Shown here piece by piece: positions 45,333 through 56,499 of a DNA stretch of 64,000 bases. This DNA comes from VRUE01 sp963705635. GTDB lineage: Bacteria; Actinomycetota; Thermoleophilia; Solirubrobacterales; 70-9. The translations under genes were made by a program, and so were the position numbers. Positions within the stretch are counted from its first letter, which is position 1; every line of letters begins with the position of its first letter. Under the pieces are notes generated by a model, which was not told where the DNA came from, did no database searches, and saw only the letters and a program-made list of their open reading frames with translations. The stretch is taken from the NCBI GenBank assembly GCA_963705635.1, contig CAVPKH010000004.1:1-64000 (forward strand). The letters run 5' to 3'.

Positions 45333-46291
45333 GGCACCTGCTCTCGATCGACGATCTCTCCAAAGCCGAGATCGAGGCGATCCTCGACCGGGCCGAGAGC
45401 TTCGCCGAGGTCGGCCGTCGCGACATCAAGAAGGTGCCGACCCTGCGCGGGCGCACCGTGGTCACCCTCTTCTACGAGGCCAGCACCCGCACCAGCTCCT
45501 CCTTCGAACTGGCGGCGAAGCGCCTCTCCGCTGACCTGGTCTCGGTCAAGGCGGCCGGCTCCTCGGTCGACAAGGGCGAGTCGCTGAAGGACACCGTCGC
45601 GACGCTCTCGGCTTACGAACCGGCGGCAATCGTGCTCCGCCACCCGCACGCGGGCGCCGCCCAGCTGGTCGCCGAGTGGGCCGATGCCGCCGTGGTCAAC
45701 GCCGGCGACGGCAAGCACGAGCACCCCAGCCAGGCGCTGCTCGACGTCTACGCCCTGCGCCGCCGGCTCGGCTCGCTGGAGGGCAAGAGGATCTGGATCG
45801 TCGGCGACGTCCTGCACAGCCGCGTCGCCCGCTCCAACCTGATCGCCTTCAAGGCGATGGGGGCCGAGCTGACCGTCTGCGGCCCGCCGGCGCTGATCCC
45901 GCGTGGGCTGGAGCAGCTTGGCTGCGAGGTCGAGCACTCGCTGGAGCGGCTCGGGGAGGCCGACGTCGTCTACGCGCTGCGCCTGCAGCGGGAGCGGATG
46001 CAGGAGAGCTTCGTGCCCTCGATCCGCGAGTACGCGGCCCACTTCCAGATCGACTCGCGGCGCCTCGGAGCCCGCCAGCTGCTGATGCACCCGGGCCCGG
46101 TCAACCGCGGCGTCGAGCTCTCCGGAGAGGTGATCGACTCGCCGCAGTCCCTGATCACCGAGCAGGTCGCCTCCGGGCTGGTGGTGAGGATGGCGATCCT
46201 CTACGAGCTGCTGGCAGCAAACGACGAGCAGCCGGCGCCGGCCGTCGGCAACGGCGCCGCCCGAGCGACCTCGATAGGGCAGCCGGCGTGA
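45329..46291 (+). CDS. pyrB: Aspartate carbamoyltransferase catalytic subunit
   Basis: This encodes 320 residues from GTG 45329. The carbamoyl-phosphate loop is FYEASTRTSSSFELAAKRL (STRT at residues 52-55). KGESLKDTVATLSAY, VLRHPHAGAA and GDGKHEHPSQALLDVYALRR carry the other active-site residues, and LLMHPGPVNRGVELSGEV carries the aspartate-binding loop. It condenses carbamoyl phosphate with L-aspartate. No pyrI regulatory subunit is present, as usual for operons of this type. Overlap with pyrC is 4 bp (GTGA). Confidence 0.96.
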   Translation: MRHLLSIDDLSKAEIEAILDRAESFAEVGRRDIKKVPTLRGRTVVTLFYEASTRTSSSFELAAKRLSADLVSVKAAGSSVDKGESLKDTVATLSAYEPAAIVLRHPHAGAAQLVAEWADAAVVNAGDGKHEHPSQALLDVYALRRRLGSLEGKRIWIVGDVLHSRVARSNLIAFKAMGAELTVCGPPALIPRGLEQLGCEVEHSLERLGEADVVYALRLQRERMQESFVPSIREYAAHFQIDSRRLGARQLLMHPGPVNRGVELSGEVIDSPQSLITEQVASGLVVRMAILYELLAANDEQPAPAVGNGAARATSIGQPA

Positions 46292-47634
46292 GCGCCGCGC
46301 AGCTGGAGATCCGCGCCGGGAAGAGCGCGGACGTGGTCCTGCGGGGCGCCGCGGTGCTCGACCCGGTGGCCGGGATCGACGCCAGGCACGACGTCGTCAT
46401 TCGGGCCGGGAGGATCGCCGAGCTGACCGCCCCGGGCGCCGCCGACGGCGACGGCCTCGAGGAGATCGATGCCACTGGCCTGCACGCGTTCCCGGCTTTC
46501 TTCGACCCCCACGTCCACCTCCGCACCCCCGGCCAGGAGCACAAGGAGGACATCGAGACTGGCACGCGCTCGGCCGCCGCCGGCGGCTATTGCGGCACGC
46601 TGGCGATGGCCAACACCGAGCCGACCGTCTCCACCCCCGCCGACGTCGAGGCGCTGCGCCAGGACGCCCGCACCGCGGCCTCGGTCCGGGTTGGCTTCCT
46701 CGCCACGGTGACGCGGGGGATGGAAGGCGAGGAGCTGACCGAGATGGCCTCGCTGCGCGACGCGGGCGCGGTCGGCTTCAGCGACGACGGCCTGCCGATC
46801 CGCAGCGCCAACCTGCTGCGGCGGGCGCTCCAGTACCAGCGCCTCTGCGGCGGCGCGATCGCCCTGCACGAGGAGGACCCCGAGCTCTCCGGCGCCGGGG
46901 TCATGCACGAGGGGCCGGTCTCGGCGGTGCTGGGGCTGGAGGGGATCCCCTCGGTCTCGGAGTCGACGATGATCGCCCGCGATGCCGCCCTCGCCGGCTA
47001 CGAGGGCGGGCGCATCCACGTCCAGCACCTCTCCGCCGCCGAGTCGGTCGAAGCCGTGCGCGCCGCCAAGGCGGCGGGGGTGCAGATCAGCTGCGAGGCA
47101 TCGCCGCACCACCTCTGCCTCACCGACGAGGAGGTTCGCAGCCTCGACCCGCGGCGCTTCAAGATGAACCCGCCGTTGCGCTCTGAGGCCGACCGCCAGG
47201 CGCTGATCGAGGGGCTGCGCGATGGCACCATCGACTGCGTCGCCACCGACCACGCCCCGCATGCCCCGGAGGAAAAGGAGGTCCCCTTCGAGCAGGCGGC
47301 GATGGGTGTGACCGGGCTGGAGACGGCGTTCGCGGCGCTGCACACCGAGCTGGTGGTGCCCGGCGTGATCGACCTCGGCCTGCTGATCGAGCGGCTGGCA
47401 GGTGGGGCGGAGCCCTTCGAGGTGCAGCGGCCGACCCTGGCCGTCGGCAGCGAAGCCAACGTCGCGCTCTGTGACCTCGGCGCCGAGTGGACCGTCGGCG
47501 AGGAGGGCTACGAGAGCCGCTCGGCGAACTCCTGGTGCGCGGGCCGCAAGCTGACCGGGCGGGTGCAGATGACGATCGCCGGCGGCCAGATCGCCTACCG
47601 GCTGCGCAGCTTCAGCCTCGGAGTCGCGGCATGA
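46288..47634 (+). CDS. pyrC: Dihydroorotase
   Basis: This encodes 448 residues from GTG 46288, which overlaps the pyrB stop. The class I dihydroorotase metal motif is FFDPHVHLRTPGQEHKEDIE (His75, His77). Other metal and catalytic sites are HEEDPELSGAGVMHEGP, IHVQHLSAAESVEAVRAAKA, SCEASPHHLCLTDEEV, KMNPPLRSEADRQALIEGL and IDCVATDHAPHAPEEKEVPF (catalytic Asp in TDHAPH). It cyclises N-carbamoyl-aspartate to dihydroorotate. It is coupled to carA by an ATGA overlap. Confidence 0.96.
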   Translation: MSAAQLEIRAGKSADVVLRGAAVLDPVAGIDARHDVVIRAGRIAELTAPGAADGDGLEEIDATGLHAFPAFFDPHVHLRTPGQEHKEDIETGTRSAAAGGYCGTLAMANTEPTVSTPADVEALRQDARTAASVRVGFLATVTRGMEGEELTEMASLRDAGAVGFSDDGLPIRSANLLRRALQYQRLCGGAIALHEEDPELSGAGVMHEGPVSAVLGLEGIPSVSESTMIARDAALAGYEGGRIHVQHLSAAESVEAVRAAKAAGVQISCEASPHHLCLTDEEVRSLDPRRFKMNPPLRSEADRQALIEGLRDGTIDCVATDHAPHAPEEKEVPFEQAAMGVTGLETAFAALHTELVVPGVIDLGLLIERLAGGAEPFEVQRPTLAVGSEANVALCDLGAEWTVGEEGYESRSANSWCAGRKLTGRVQMTIAGGQIAYRLRSFSLGVAA

Positions 47635-48738
47635 GCGAGGGCTTTCTGCTGCTCGAGGACGGCGCCCGCTTCGACGGCGTGCCCTGCGGCCAGGCCGAGC
47701 CGGTGACCGGCGAGGTCGTCTTCAACACCGCGATGACCGGCTACCAGGAGTCGGTCACCGACCCCTCCTATGCCGGCCAGATCATCGTCTTCACCTATCC
47801 GCTGATCGGCAACTACGGCGTCTCCGCCGCGGCGATGGAGTCCGACCGGATCCACGCCCGCGGCGTGGTCATGCGCGACCCCAAGAACGGCGAGGACGTC
47901 GCCACCGCCGAGGGCGGCTGGCTCGACTGGCTCGCCGACTGCGGCGTGGCCGCGATCGGCGGCGTCGACACCCGCGCCGTCGTGCGCCACATTCGCGACG
48001 CCGGGGCGATGCGCGGCGGGATCTTCCCCGCCGGCACCTCCGAGGCGGAGGCGCGCGAGCGGGTCGCGGCCGAGCCCTCGATGGACGGCGCCGACCTCGC
48101 TCGCACGGTGACGCCACCCGAGCCGGTCCGCTTCGAGGGCGATGGCCCGCACGTGGTCGGCATCGACACCGGGGTGAAGCTGAACATCGTGCGCCAGCTG
48201 CGCGAGCGCGGCTGCAGGGTGACGCTGCTGCCCTGCACCTCCTCGGCCGAGCAGGTGCTCGCCGAGAGTCCCGACCTGGTCTTCCTCGCCAACGGCCCCG
48301 GCGACCCCGCCGCCCTCGGCTACGTCGTCGACACCGTCCGCGAGCTGGTCGGGGTGCGCCCGCTCTTCGGCATCTGCCTCGGCCACCAGCTGCTCTGCCG
48401 CGCGGTCGGCCTCGAGACCTTCAAGCTGCCCTTCGGGCACCGCGGCGCCAACCACCCGGTCAAGGAGCTGGCCAGCGGGAGGATCGACATCACCTCGCAG
48501 AACCACGGCTTCGCCGTGCAGGGGCCGGGCGGCGAGGCGCGGATCGAGGCCGACGAGCCGGTGCGCTGGGAAACCGACTTCGGCGCCGCCGAGCTCTCCC
48601 ATCTCAACCTCTACGACCGCACGGTCGAGGGCCTCGTGCTCAAGGACGTCAAGGCGGCGACGGTCCAGTACCACCCGGAGGCCGGCCCCGGCCCCCACGA
48701 CGCCCGCCATCTCTTCGACTCGTTCCTGGAGCTTGCCC

Positions 48739-48746
<8 letters not shown>
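47631..48746 (+). CDS. carA: Carbamoyl-phosphate synthase small (glutaminase) subunit
   Basis: This encodes 371 residues from ATG 47631. The N-terminal domain has GEVVFNTAMTGYQESVTDPS and IIVFTYPLIGNYGV. The class I glutaminase domain has LVFLANGPGDPAALG, FGICLGHQLLCRAVGLETFK with nucleophile Cys249, SQNHGFAVQG and VQYHPEAGPGPHDARHLFDS with the catalytic His-x-Glu. It delivers ammonia from glutamine to CarB. The C-terminus overlaps the carB start by 8 bp. Confidence 0.96.
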
Positions 48747-51842
<3,096 letters not shown>

Positions 51843-51846
<4 letters not shown>

Positions 51847-52650
51847 CCGCCCCCTTCGGGCGCCGCCTCTGCGAGGTCACCGAGAGCCGGCCCTCGGGCG
51901 GCTACCGCCTCTTCTCGCTGCTGGACAGGGACGGCCCAGAGCCGCTGGCGGGCCAGTTCTACATGCTGGCCACGGAGGAGCACTGGGAGCAGAGCGCCCA
52001 GCGCCCCTTCCTGCCGCGTGCCCTCTCGGTGGCCGCGACCGGCCCGGCGGCCGCCGGCGTGCGCCTCGACTTCCTGATCGAGGGCATCGGCCCGGGCACG
52101 GATCGGCTCTGCGAGCTCGAGCCGGGGGAGCGGGTCTGGGTCAACGGCCCGCTTGGAAACTCGTTCTCGCAGCCCCGGGACCTCTCGCCCGGCGCCGCTG
52201 GCGCGATCCTCGTCGGCGGCGGCATCGGCATTGCGCCCCTCGCCCTGCTGCGCCGCAGCTTCGCGGCGCGAAAACATCCCCACCCGCGTCCTCCTCGGCT
52301 TCCGCGACGAAACCCACTCGGGCGGCCTCGACGACCTCTTCTCCTGCTGCGAGGTGAAACTTGCGAGCGAGGACGGGCACGTCGGGCATGCTGGCTACGT
52401 CACGGACCTTCTGCGCGTCATGCTCGATGGCAACGACGCAGCCAGCGGAGTCGTCTATGCCTGCGGTCCCCCTCCGATGCTCGATGCAGTTGAGCGGATC
52501 TGCGGCGAGAAGGGGGTTGGCTGTCAGCTTGCGATGGAGTCGCCAATGGCCTGCGGCTATGGCGCCTGTTTCGGCTGCGCGGTGCCAAAGGCCGGCGGCG
52601 GTTATGCTGCGGCTATGCGTGGATGGTCCGGTGGTGCGGCCTCTGCCGGG
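51843..52650 (+). CDS. pyrK: Dihydroorotate dehydrogenase electron-transfer subunit (frameshifted, 3' end unclear)
   Basis: This ferredoxin-reductase-like protein has an FAD/NAD module: QRPFLPRALSVAATG (FAD-binding RxxS/T region), FLIEGIGPGTDRLCELEPGE, GPLGNSF and GAILVGGGIGIAPLALLRR (NAD-binding). After an indel near 52270 comes IPTRVLLGFRDETHSGGLDD, VVYACGPPPMLDAVERIC and the [2Fe-2S] cluster motif CGYGACFGCAVP, with the fourth Cys in GGGYVRLCVDGPVV reached after a second indel near 52605. It passes electrons from PyrD to NAD+. Past the last Cys the frame runs into the repeated element at 52645 without an obvious stop, so the end given is approximate. Confidence 0.85.
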
Positions 52651-52735
52651 GGGTGGCGTCGTCGGGGGGACCAGCCTGAGGAGCTACCGCACCGGAAGGG
52701 GTGATGGCGCCAGATCGGTGACAGGGCCCGCCGGC
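52645..52735 (+). repeat. Structured repeat element, copy 1 (pyrK-pyrD junction)
   Basis: This 91-nt segment has a second copy at 56300-56388. The two share a 24-base identical block (52664-52687 and 56319-56342), then GCACCG, and later TCGGTGACAGG (52715-52725 and 56369-56379). The ends can pair: GCCGGGGGG (from 52645) with CCCGCCGGC (to 52735), one mismatch. It is predicted to act as RNA or as a DNA repeat; the family is not recognised. It occupies the place where pyrK should end and pyrD should begin. Confidence 0.7.
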
Positions 52736-52754
52736 TCTGGAGCCGATCGACTAA

Positions 52755-53647
52755 TTCTGCGGTATCGAGCTGGCCCACCCAGTCATCAACGCGTCCGGAA
52801 CCTTCGACGCGATCGCGGCGCGGCGCGTGTACGGCGACGCGCTGCTCGAGGGCTTCCCCTTTGCGGCCTTCGTCTCGAAGACGATCACGCCGGAGCCGCG
52901 GGTCGGCAATCAGCCACAGCGGATCTGGGAGACGCCGGCCGGGATGATCAACTCGATCGGGCTGCCGAACAAGGGGCTGGAGGGGTTCCTGGCCGCGAGG
53001 ATCTGCCCCAGCTCGCCGAGCTGCCGGTGCCGCTGATCGTCTCGGTGATGGCCACGGGGCACGAGGAGTTCGCGCGGCCTGGTCACAGGCGCTGGGGGAG
53101 AGGGACGAGGTTGCCGCCGATCGAGCTCAACGTGTCCTGCCCCAACGTGCATTCCGGGCTGATCGTCGGTGAGCAGCCAGCTGAGACCGAGGCGCTGCTC
53201 AAAGCGCTGCGAGCGCTGACCGAGAAGCCGCTGATCGTCAAGCTGACGCCAAACGTGGCCGACCCCGCCGCGGTTGCGGGCGCAGCGGAGCGGGGGGGCG
53301 CCGACGCCGTCTCGCTGATCAACACGCTGAAGGCGAGCGCGATCGACCCGGCCAGCGGAGAGCCGGGGATAGCCGCCGGCCACGGCGGTCTCTCGGGGCC
53401 GGCGGTGCGACCGGTTGCGGTCGCCCAGGTGCGCGCCGTGGCGGCGGCGGTGAGCCTGCCGATCATCGGCATGGGGGGCGTCTCGAGCGGCGCCGATGGG
53501 CTGGAATTCCTCGCCGCCGGGGCGACCTTGGTCGCGGTCGGCACCGAGAACTTCCGTGACCCGAGAGCGGGGGAGAGAGTCGCTGGCGAGATTGCCGGAG
53601 CACTCGAGCGGGGTCGAGGTGGCGCTCCGGTCCAGCCCATAGCCTGA
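52755..53647 (+). CDS. pyrD: Dihydroorotate dehydrogenase, class 1B (frameshifted, start unclear)
   Basis: It is recognisable from FCGIELAHPVINASGTFDAI onward, through VSKTITPEPRVGNQPQRIWE, TPAGMINSIGLPNKGLEGF, LIVSVMATGHEEFA, PIELNVSCPNVHSGLIVGEQ (catalytic Cys in NVSCPN), KLTPNVADPAAVAGAAERGG, GHGGLSGPAVRPVAVAQVRA and IIGMGGVSSGADGLEFLAAG (FMN phosphate site). Frame changes fall near 53005 and 53085. No start codon is in frame at the beginning: a TAA (52752-52754) directly precedes FCG. Most likely an indel separates it from GTG 52718 or ATG 52693. Together with PyrK it forms the NAD-linked PyrDB-PyrK tetramer. Loss of this gene would block pyrimidine synthesis, so the breaks are probably sequence errors. 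Confidence 0.88.
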
Positions 53648-53698
53648 ACCTCGACTCGAGGTTCAAGGTGAATTTACGGGGAAATGGCCTGGATGGCC

Positions 53699-53726
53699 TT
53701 GCGCGCCTGCGACCCGCGGCTATACT
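53699..53726 (+). promoter_or_regulatory. Predicted sigma-A promoter of mihF
   Basis: A -35 box TTGCGC (53699-53704) and a -10 box TATACT (53721-53726) have 16-base spacing. The ATG of mihF at 53737 is only 11 bases after the -10, so a transcript starting about 7 bases downstream of the -10 would be leaderless or nearly so. No ribosome site precedes the ATG, which agrees. Confidence 0.65.
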
Positions 53727-53736
53727 CGCCGCCCAG

Positions 53737-54069
53737 ATGCCCGCCCCGGTCAAGACTTCTGCCGCCGCTCCCGAGAGATCGCTGGACCAACGGATGGATG
53801 CGCTCAAACGCGCCAACGACATCCGCACCGCGCGGGCGAAGCTGAAGAAGGACCTGAAAGCCGGCAAGGCGAACATCCACACGCTGCTGCTCGACCCGCC
53901 CGACTACGTGCTGACGGCGAAGGTCTTCGACATGCTCCTGGCGGTGCCCAAGTACGGCCGGGTAAAGACCAACAGGATCCTCAACCAGTGCAGGATCTCG
54001 CCTTCGAAGACGATCGGCGGCCTCTCCGAGCGACAGCGCGCCGAGCTCGTGTCACAGCTCCGTCGATAG
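53737..54069 (+). CDS. mihF: Integration host factor, actinobacterial type
   Basis: This encodes 110 residues from ATG 53737. It carries the small all-helical signature of actinobacterial IHF: RMDALKRANDIRTARAKLKK, DLKAGKANIHTLLLDPPDYV, AKVFDMLLAVPKYGRVKTNR and ILNQCRISPSKTIGGLSERQ, the last containing the helix-two-turn-helix DNA contact. The family is a nucleoid protein needed for phage L5 integration in mycobacteria and acts as a DNA-bending chromosome organiser. The pyr genes, then mihF, then gmk is the order seen across actinobacteria. Confidence 0.94.
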   Translation: MPAPVKTSAAAPERSLDQRMDALKRANDIRTARAKLKKDLKAGKANIHTLLLDPPDYVLTAKVFDMLLAVPKYGRVKTNRILNQCRISPSKTIGGLSERQRAELVSQLRR

Positions 54070-54173
54070 CGGCCGCTGCAAACCGGCGCATATCGGCGGA
54101 CTCGGTCGCTCGCGTGCAGAGCACGCCACGCTCCCTGCGTCCGACCGATCTGCTTGGTTTTCGCGGCCGTTCT

Positions 54174-54767
54174 ATGTCCAAGGTCTTCGTAATCACAGGT
54201 CCATCCGGGGTCGGCAAGGGAACCCTGATCAGCCGACTGCTCGAACGCGTGCCCGACCTCGAGCTCTCGATTTCGGCCACCACCCGCGAGCCGCGCGAGG
54301 GGGAGGCGAACGGGCGCGATTACCACTTCCTCTCGGCCGAGGAGTTCGACGGCCGGATCGCCGCCGAAGACTTCATCGAGTTCGCCACCTACAGCGGCAA
54401 CCGCTACGGCACGCTGCGTTCCGAGGTCCGCAATCGCCTAGACGAGGGCCACTCGGTCGTGCTCGAGATCGAGGTCCAGGGCGCCCGCCAGGTGCGGGCG
54501 GCGATGCGCGAGTCGGTCCAGGTCTTCATCGCCCCGCCCGACCCGGCCTCGCTGCGGCGACGACTCGAGTCGCGCGGCACCGACAGCCTCGAGGCGATCG
54601 ACGCCCGGCTCGAGGTGGCGGAGCAGGAGCTGGCCGCCCAGGACGAGTTCGCCCACCTGGTCGTCAACGACGAGCTCGAGCACGCCGCCGGCGAGCTGGA
54701 GCGAATCGTGCGCGCCGAGCTCGGCATACCTCTAGACTGCGAGGCCGATGATCAAACCACGCGTTGA
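54174..54767 (+). CDS. gmk: Guanylate kinase
   Basis: This encodes 197 residues from ATG 54174; the upstream open extension overlaps mihF in another frame and is not family-like. The P-loop is VFVITGPSGVGKGTLISRLL (residues 9-17 hold GPSGVGKGT). The GMP-binding region is SISATTREPREGEANGRDYH with EFATYSGNRYGT, and VLEIEVQGARQVRAAM and IAPPDPASLRRRLESRGTDS complete the family. It phosphorylates GMP to GDP. The 3' end overlaps rpoZ by 20 bp. Confidence 0.95.
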   Translation: MSKVFVITGPSGVGKGTLISRLLERVPDLELSISATTREPREGEANGRDYHFLSAEEFDGRIAAEDFIEFATYSGNRYGTLRSEVRNRLDEGHSVVLEIEVQGARQVRAAMRESVQVFIAPPDPASLRRRLESRGTDSLEAIDARLEVAEQELAAQDEFAHLVVNDELEHAAGELERIVRAELGIPLDCEADDQTTR

Positions 54768-54981
54768 CAAGCTTCTTGACCACACCGACTCCCACTACGC
54801 GGCCGTAGTCGTTGCCGCCAAGCGGGCACGGCAGATAAACAGCTACTTCCACAGCCTCGGCGAGGGAAGCTTTGGCGAGTATCCGCCGCCGATGGTCGAT
54901 ATTCCCGCCGACAGGAACTACCTGTCGATCGCGCTCGAAGAGGTCGCTGCGGGCAAGCTCAAATACGAGTACCGCACGTAG
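54748..54981 (+). CDS. rpoZ: DNA-directed RNA polymerase omega subunit
   Basis: This encodes 77 residues. The family pattern is PRVDKLLDHTDSHYAAVVVA, AKRARQINSYFHSLGEG and LSIALEEVAAGKLKYEY, the last being the conserved A-x-EE-x-x-x-GK-x-x-Y end. It helps RNA polymerase assembly and, in other bacteria, contributes to a ppGpp site. It is short but full length for the phylum. It overlaps gmk and lies 36 bp before coaBC. Confidence 0.93.
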   Translation: MIKPRVDKLLDHTDSHYAAVVVAAKRARQINSYFHSLGEGSFGEYPPPMVDIPADRNYLSIALEEVAAGKLKYEYRT

Positions 54982-55004
54982 CCCCGGCTTCGGCGTGGCT
55001 ACGT
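54976..55004 (+). terminator. Hairpin at the end of rpoZ
   Basis: The arms ACGTAGCC (54976-54983) and GGCTACGT (54997-55004) are perfect complements, and the loop can form a further CCGG/TTCGG pairing. The rpoZ stop codon is within the left arm. No T-run follows, so partial termination or mRNA end stabilisation is more likely than full termination. Confidence 0.5.
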
Positions 55005-55017
55005 CGAATCAAAGCTC

Positions 55018-56265
55018 ATGGCCAGAATCCTGCTTGGCGTAAGCGGAGGCATTGCCGCCTATAAGGGGCTCGAGTTGGCGCGCCTGGCAACCAAGGCCGG
55101 CCACGGCGTGCGGGTGCTGATGACCACGGGGGCGACGCGCTTCATCGGCGCGGCCTCCTTCGAGGGAATCGTCGGCGCGCCGGTGCTGAGCTCCGAGTTC
55201 GAGCGCGATCCGCTGCGCGGCGCCTTCCCCGGCGACCCAACTCCCGAGCACGACCCGATCGGCCACCTCGAGCTGGTCGCCAACTGCGACGCCTACCTGG
55301 TCGCCCCGGCCTCGGCCAACACGCTGGCCAAGCTGGCCGCCGGAATCGCCGACTCGATGGTCACCACCTCGTTCCTCGCCTGCACCGCACCGCGCCTGGT
55401 CGCACCGGCGATGAACGACCGCATGTACGCCGACGCGGCGACCCAGGCCAACCTGGCGACGCTGCGCGAGCGCGGCGTCGGAGTGATCGAGCCCGAGCAG
55501 GGCGCCCTGGCCTCGCGCGGCGAGCACGGCAAGGGCAGGCTCCCCGATCCGGCCCGGCTGCTGGCCCGGCTGGAATCCGAGCTCCCCACGGGCGAGCGGC
55601 CGTGGGACGGCCTGCGCGTTCTGGTCACGGCGGGGGGGACCCGCGAGCCGATCGACTCGGTCCGCTACCTGGGCAACCGCTCCAGCGGCCGCATGGGCCT
55701 AGCCCTCGCCGCCGCGGCGGCCCGGCGCGGGGCGGACGTGACCCTGATCGCCGCCAACGTCTCCCTCCCGGAGCCCCCGGGCGTCCGTCGCATCGACGTC
55801 GAGACCGGCGAGCAACTCGCCAAGGCGGCCCAAGCCGAGTTCCCGCAGGCCCATGTCCTCTTGATGGCGGCGGCCCCGGCCGACTTCCGAGCAAGCGAGG
55901 TTGCAGCCGGCAAGCTGACCCGCGACGACTCCCTCGATCTCCACCTGGAGCCCACCGAGGACATCCTCGCCGGCCTCTCCGCCAACCGAACCAACGACCA
56001 AACCGTCGTGGCCTTCGCCGCCGAAGCCGGAGAGAACATCGAGCGGGCAAAGCAAAAGCTTGCGCGTAAGAAGGCGGACCTGATCGTCCTCAACGACATC
56101 TCGAACCCAGCAATCGGCTTCGAGAGCCAAGAAAACGCAGTAACCCTGATCGACTCAGCGAGCGCATACCCCGTCCCCCAAGCCTCAAAGGACATAGTGG
56201 CCGAACAAATCCTCGAGAGAGTCGACCAGCTAAGAAGCAAGACAAGCTCTCCCGCTCAAAAATAG
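55018..56265 (+). CDS. coaBC: Bifunctional phosphopantothenoylcysteine decarboxylase/ligase
   Basis: This encodes 415 residues from ATG 55018. The N-terminal CoaC flavoprotein half reads ILLGVSGGIAAYKGLELARL, LVAPASANTLAKLAAGIADS and APAMNDRMYADAATQANLA. The C-terminal CoaB half reads VLVTAGGTREPIDSVRYLGN, RSSGRMGLALAAAAARRGAD, AAAPADFRASEVAAGKLTRD and DLIVLNDISNPAIGFESQEN. It converts 4'-phosphopantothenate plus cysteine to 4'-phosphopantetheine in coenzyme A synthesis. The C-terminal ~120 bases use noticeably more A-ending codons than the rest. Its position after rpoZ is standard. Confidence 0.95.
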   Translation: MARILLGVSGGIAAYKGLELARLATKAGHGVRVLMTTGATRFIGAASFEGIVGAPVLSSEFERDPLRGAFPGDPTPEHDPIGHLELVANCDAYLVAPASANTLAKLAAGIADSMVTTSFLACTAPRLVAPAMNDRMYADAATQANLATLRERGVGVIEPEQGALASRGEHGKGRLPDPARLLARLESELPTGERPWDGLRVLVTAGGTREPIDSVRYLGNRSSGRMGLALAAAAARRGADVTLIAANVSLPEPPGVRRIDVETGEQLAKAAQAEFPQAHVLLMAAAPADFRASEVAAGKLTRDDSLDLHLEPTEDILAGLSANRTNDQTVVAFAAEAGENIERAKQKLARKKADLIVLNDISNPAIGFESQENAVTLIDSASAYPVPQASKDIVAEQILERVDQLRSKTSSPAQK

Positions 56266-56299
56266 GGCGCGAATCGGTTGTCCCGCCTGATCGCCGCTC

Positions 56300-56388
56300 G
56301 CCGGGGGTGGCATCGAATGGGGGGACCAGCCTGAGGAGCTACTGCACCGCAGGGCTGGTGGGACCCATTCGGTGACAGGACCCGCGGC
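56300..56388 (+). repeat. Structured repeat element, copy 2 (upstream of rimP)
   Basis: This 89-nt copy of the element at 52645-52735 folds well on paper. The closing stem is GCCGGGGGT with ACCCGCGGC (one mismatch). An inner stem CGAATGGG (56314-56321) pairs with CCCATTCG (56364-56371), then ACCAGCC (56325-56331) with GGCTGGT (56353-56359). The inner stem bases differ from copy 1, while the 24-base block and TCGGTGACAGG are unchanged. Conserved blocks set in variable stems are typical of structured RNA. Confidence 0.7.
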
Positions 56389-56421
56389 GCCGGACCCGCC
56401 GGCCCGATGCCTTTCGCGAGC

Positions 56422-56427
56422 TATACT
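56422..56427 (+). promoter_or_regulatory. Possible -10 box of the rimP operon
   Basis: TATACT occurs in the same GCTATACTCGCC context as the mihF promoter -10. No good -35 is seen 16-18 bases upstream. Transcription from here would give a ~65-nt leader including the terminator-like hairpin. Confidence 0.4.
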
Positions 56428-56461
56428 CGCCCCAAGCTTTTGTTCGTCCCGATGTACCCGG

Positions 56462-56485
56462 AAGTGGGCCTGGCCCACTTTTTTT
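56462..56485 (+). terminator. Intrinsic terminator/attenuator just upstream of rimP
   Basis: AAGTGGGC (56462-56469) pairs with GCCCACTT (56473-56480) around a 3-base loop, and seven T follow (56479-56485). It ends 14 bases before the rimP ATG. Placement between the predicted promoter and the first gene suggests transcription attenuation of the rimP-nusA-infB operon. Confidence 0.75.
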
Positions 56486-56499
56486 ACGCCTCAAGCCAA

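Larger units (their letters stand above)
56266..56499. other. Long leader region upstream of rimP-nusA-infB
   Basis: These 234 bases contain the second copy of the ~90-nt structured repeat (56300-56388), a TATACT -10 box (56422-56427, no convincing -35), and a strong hairpin with seven T (56462-56485) directly before the rimP start. The frame upstream of rimP is open through the hairpin (MYPEVGLAHFFYASSQ), but it does not resemble RimP. This looks like a regulated leader rather than coding sequence. Confidence 0.6.

Noticed and set aside
52645..52735. Identifying the repeated element as a cobalamin, FMN, TPP, ydaO or T-box riboswitch
   Set aside because: None of the invariant boxes of those classes is present; only isolated words such as GGTGACAGG are reminiscent.
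53988..54173. N-terminal extension of guanylate kinase overlapping mihF
   Set aside because: The extension is an alternate-frame reading of mihF; the family start is VFVITGPSG directly after ATG 54174.
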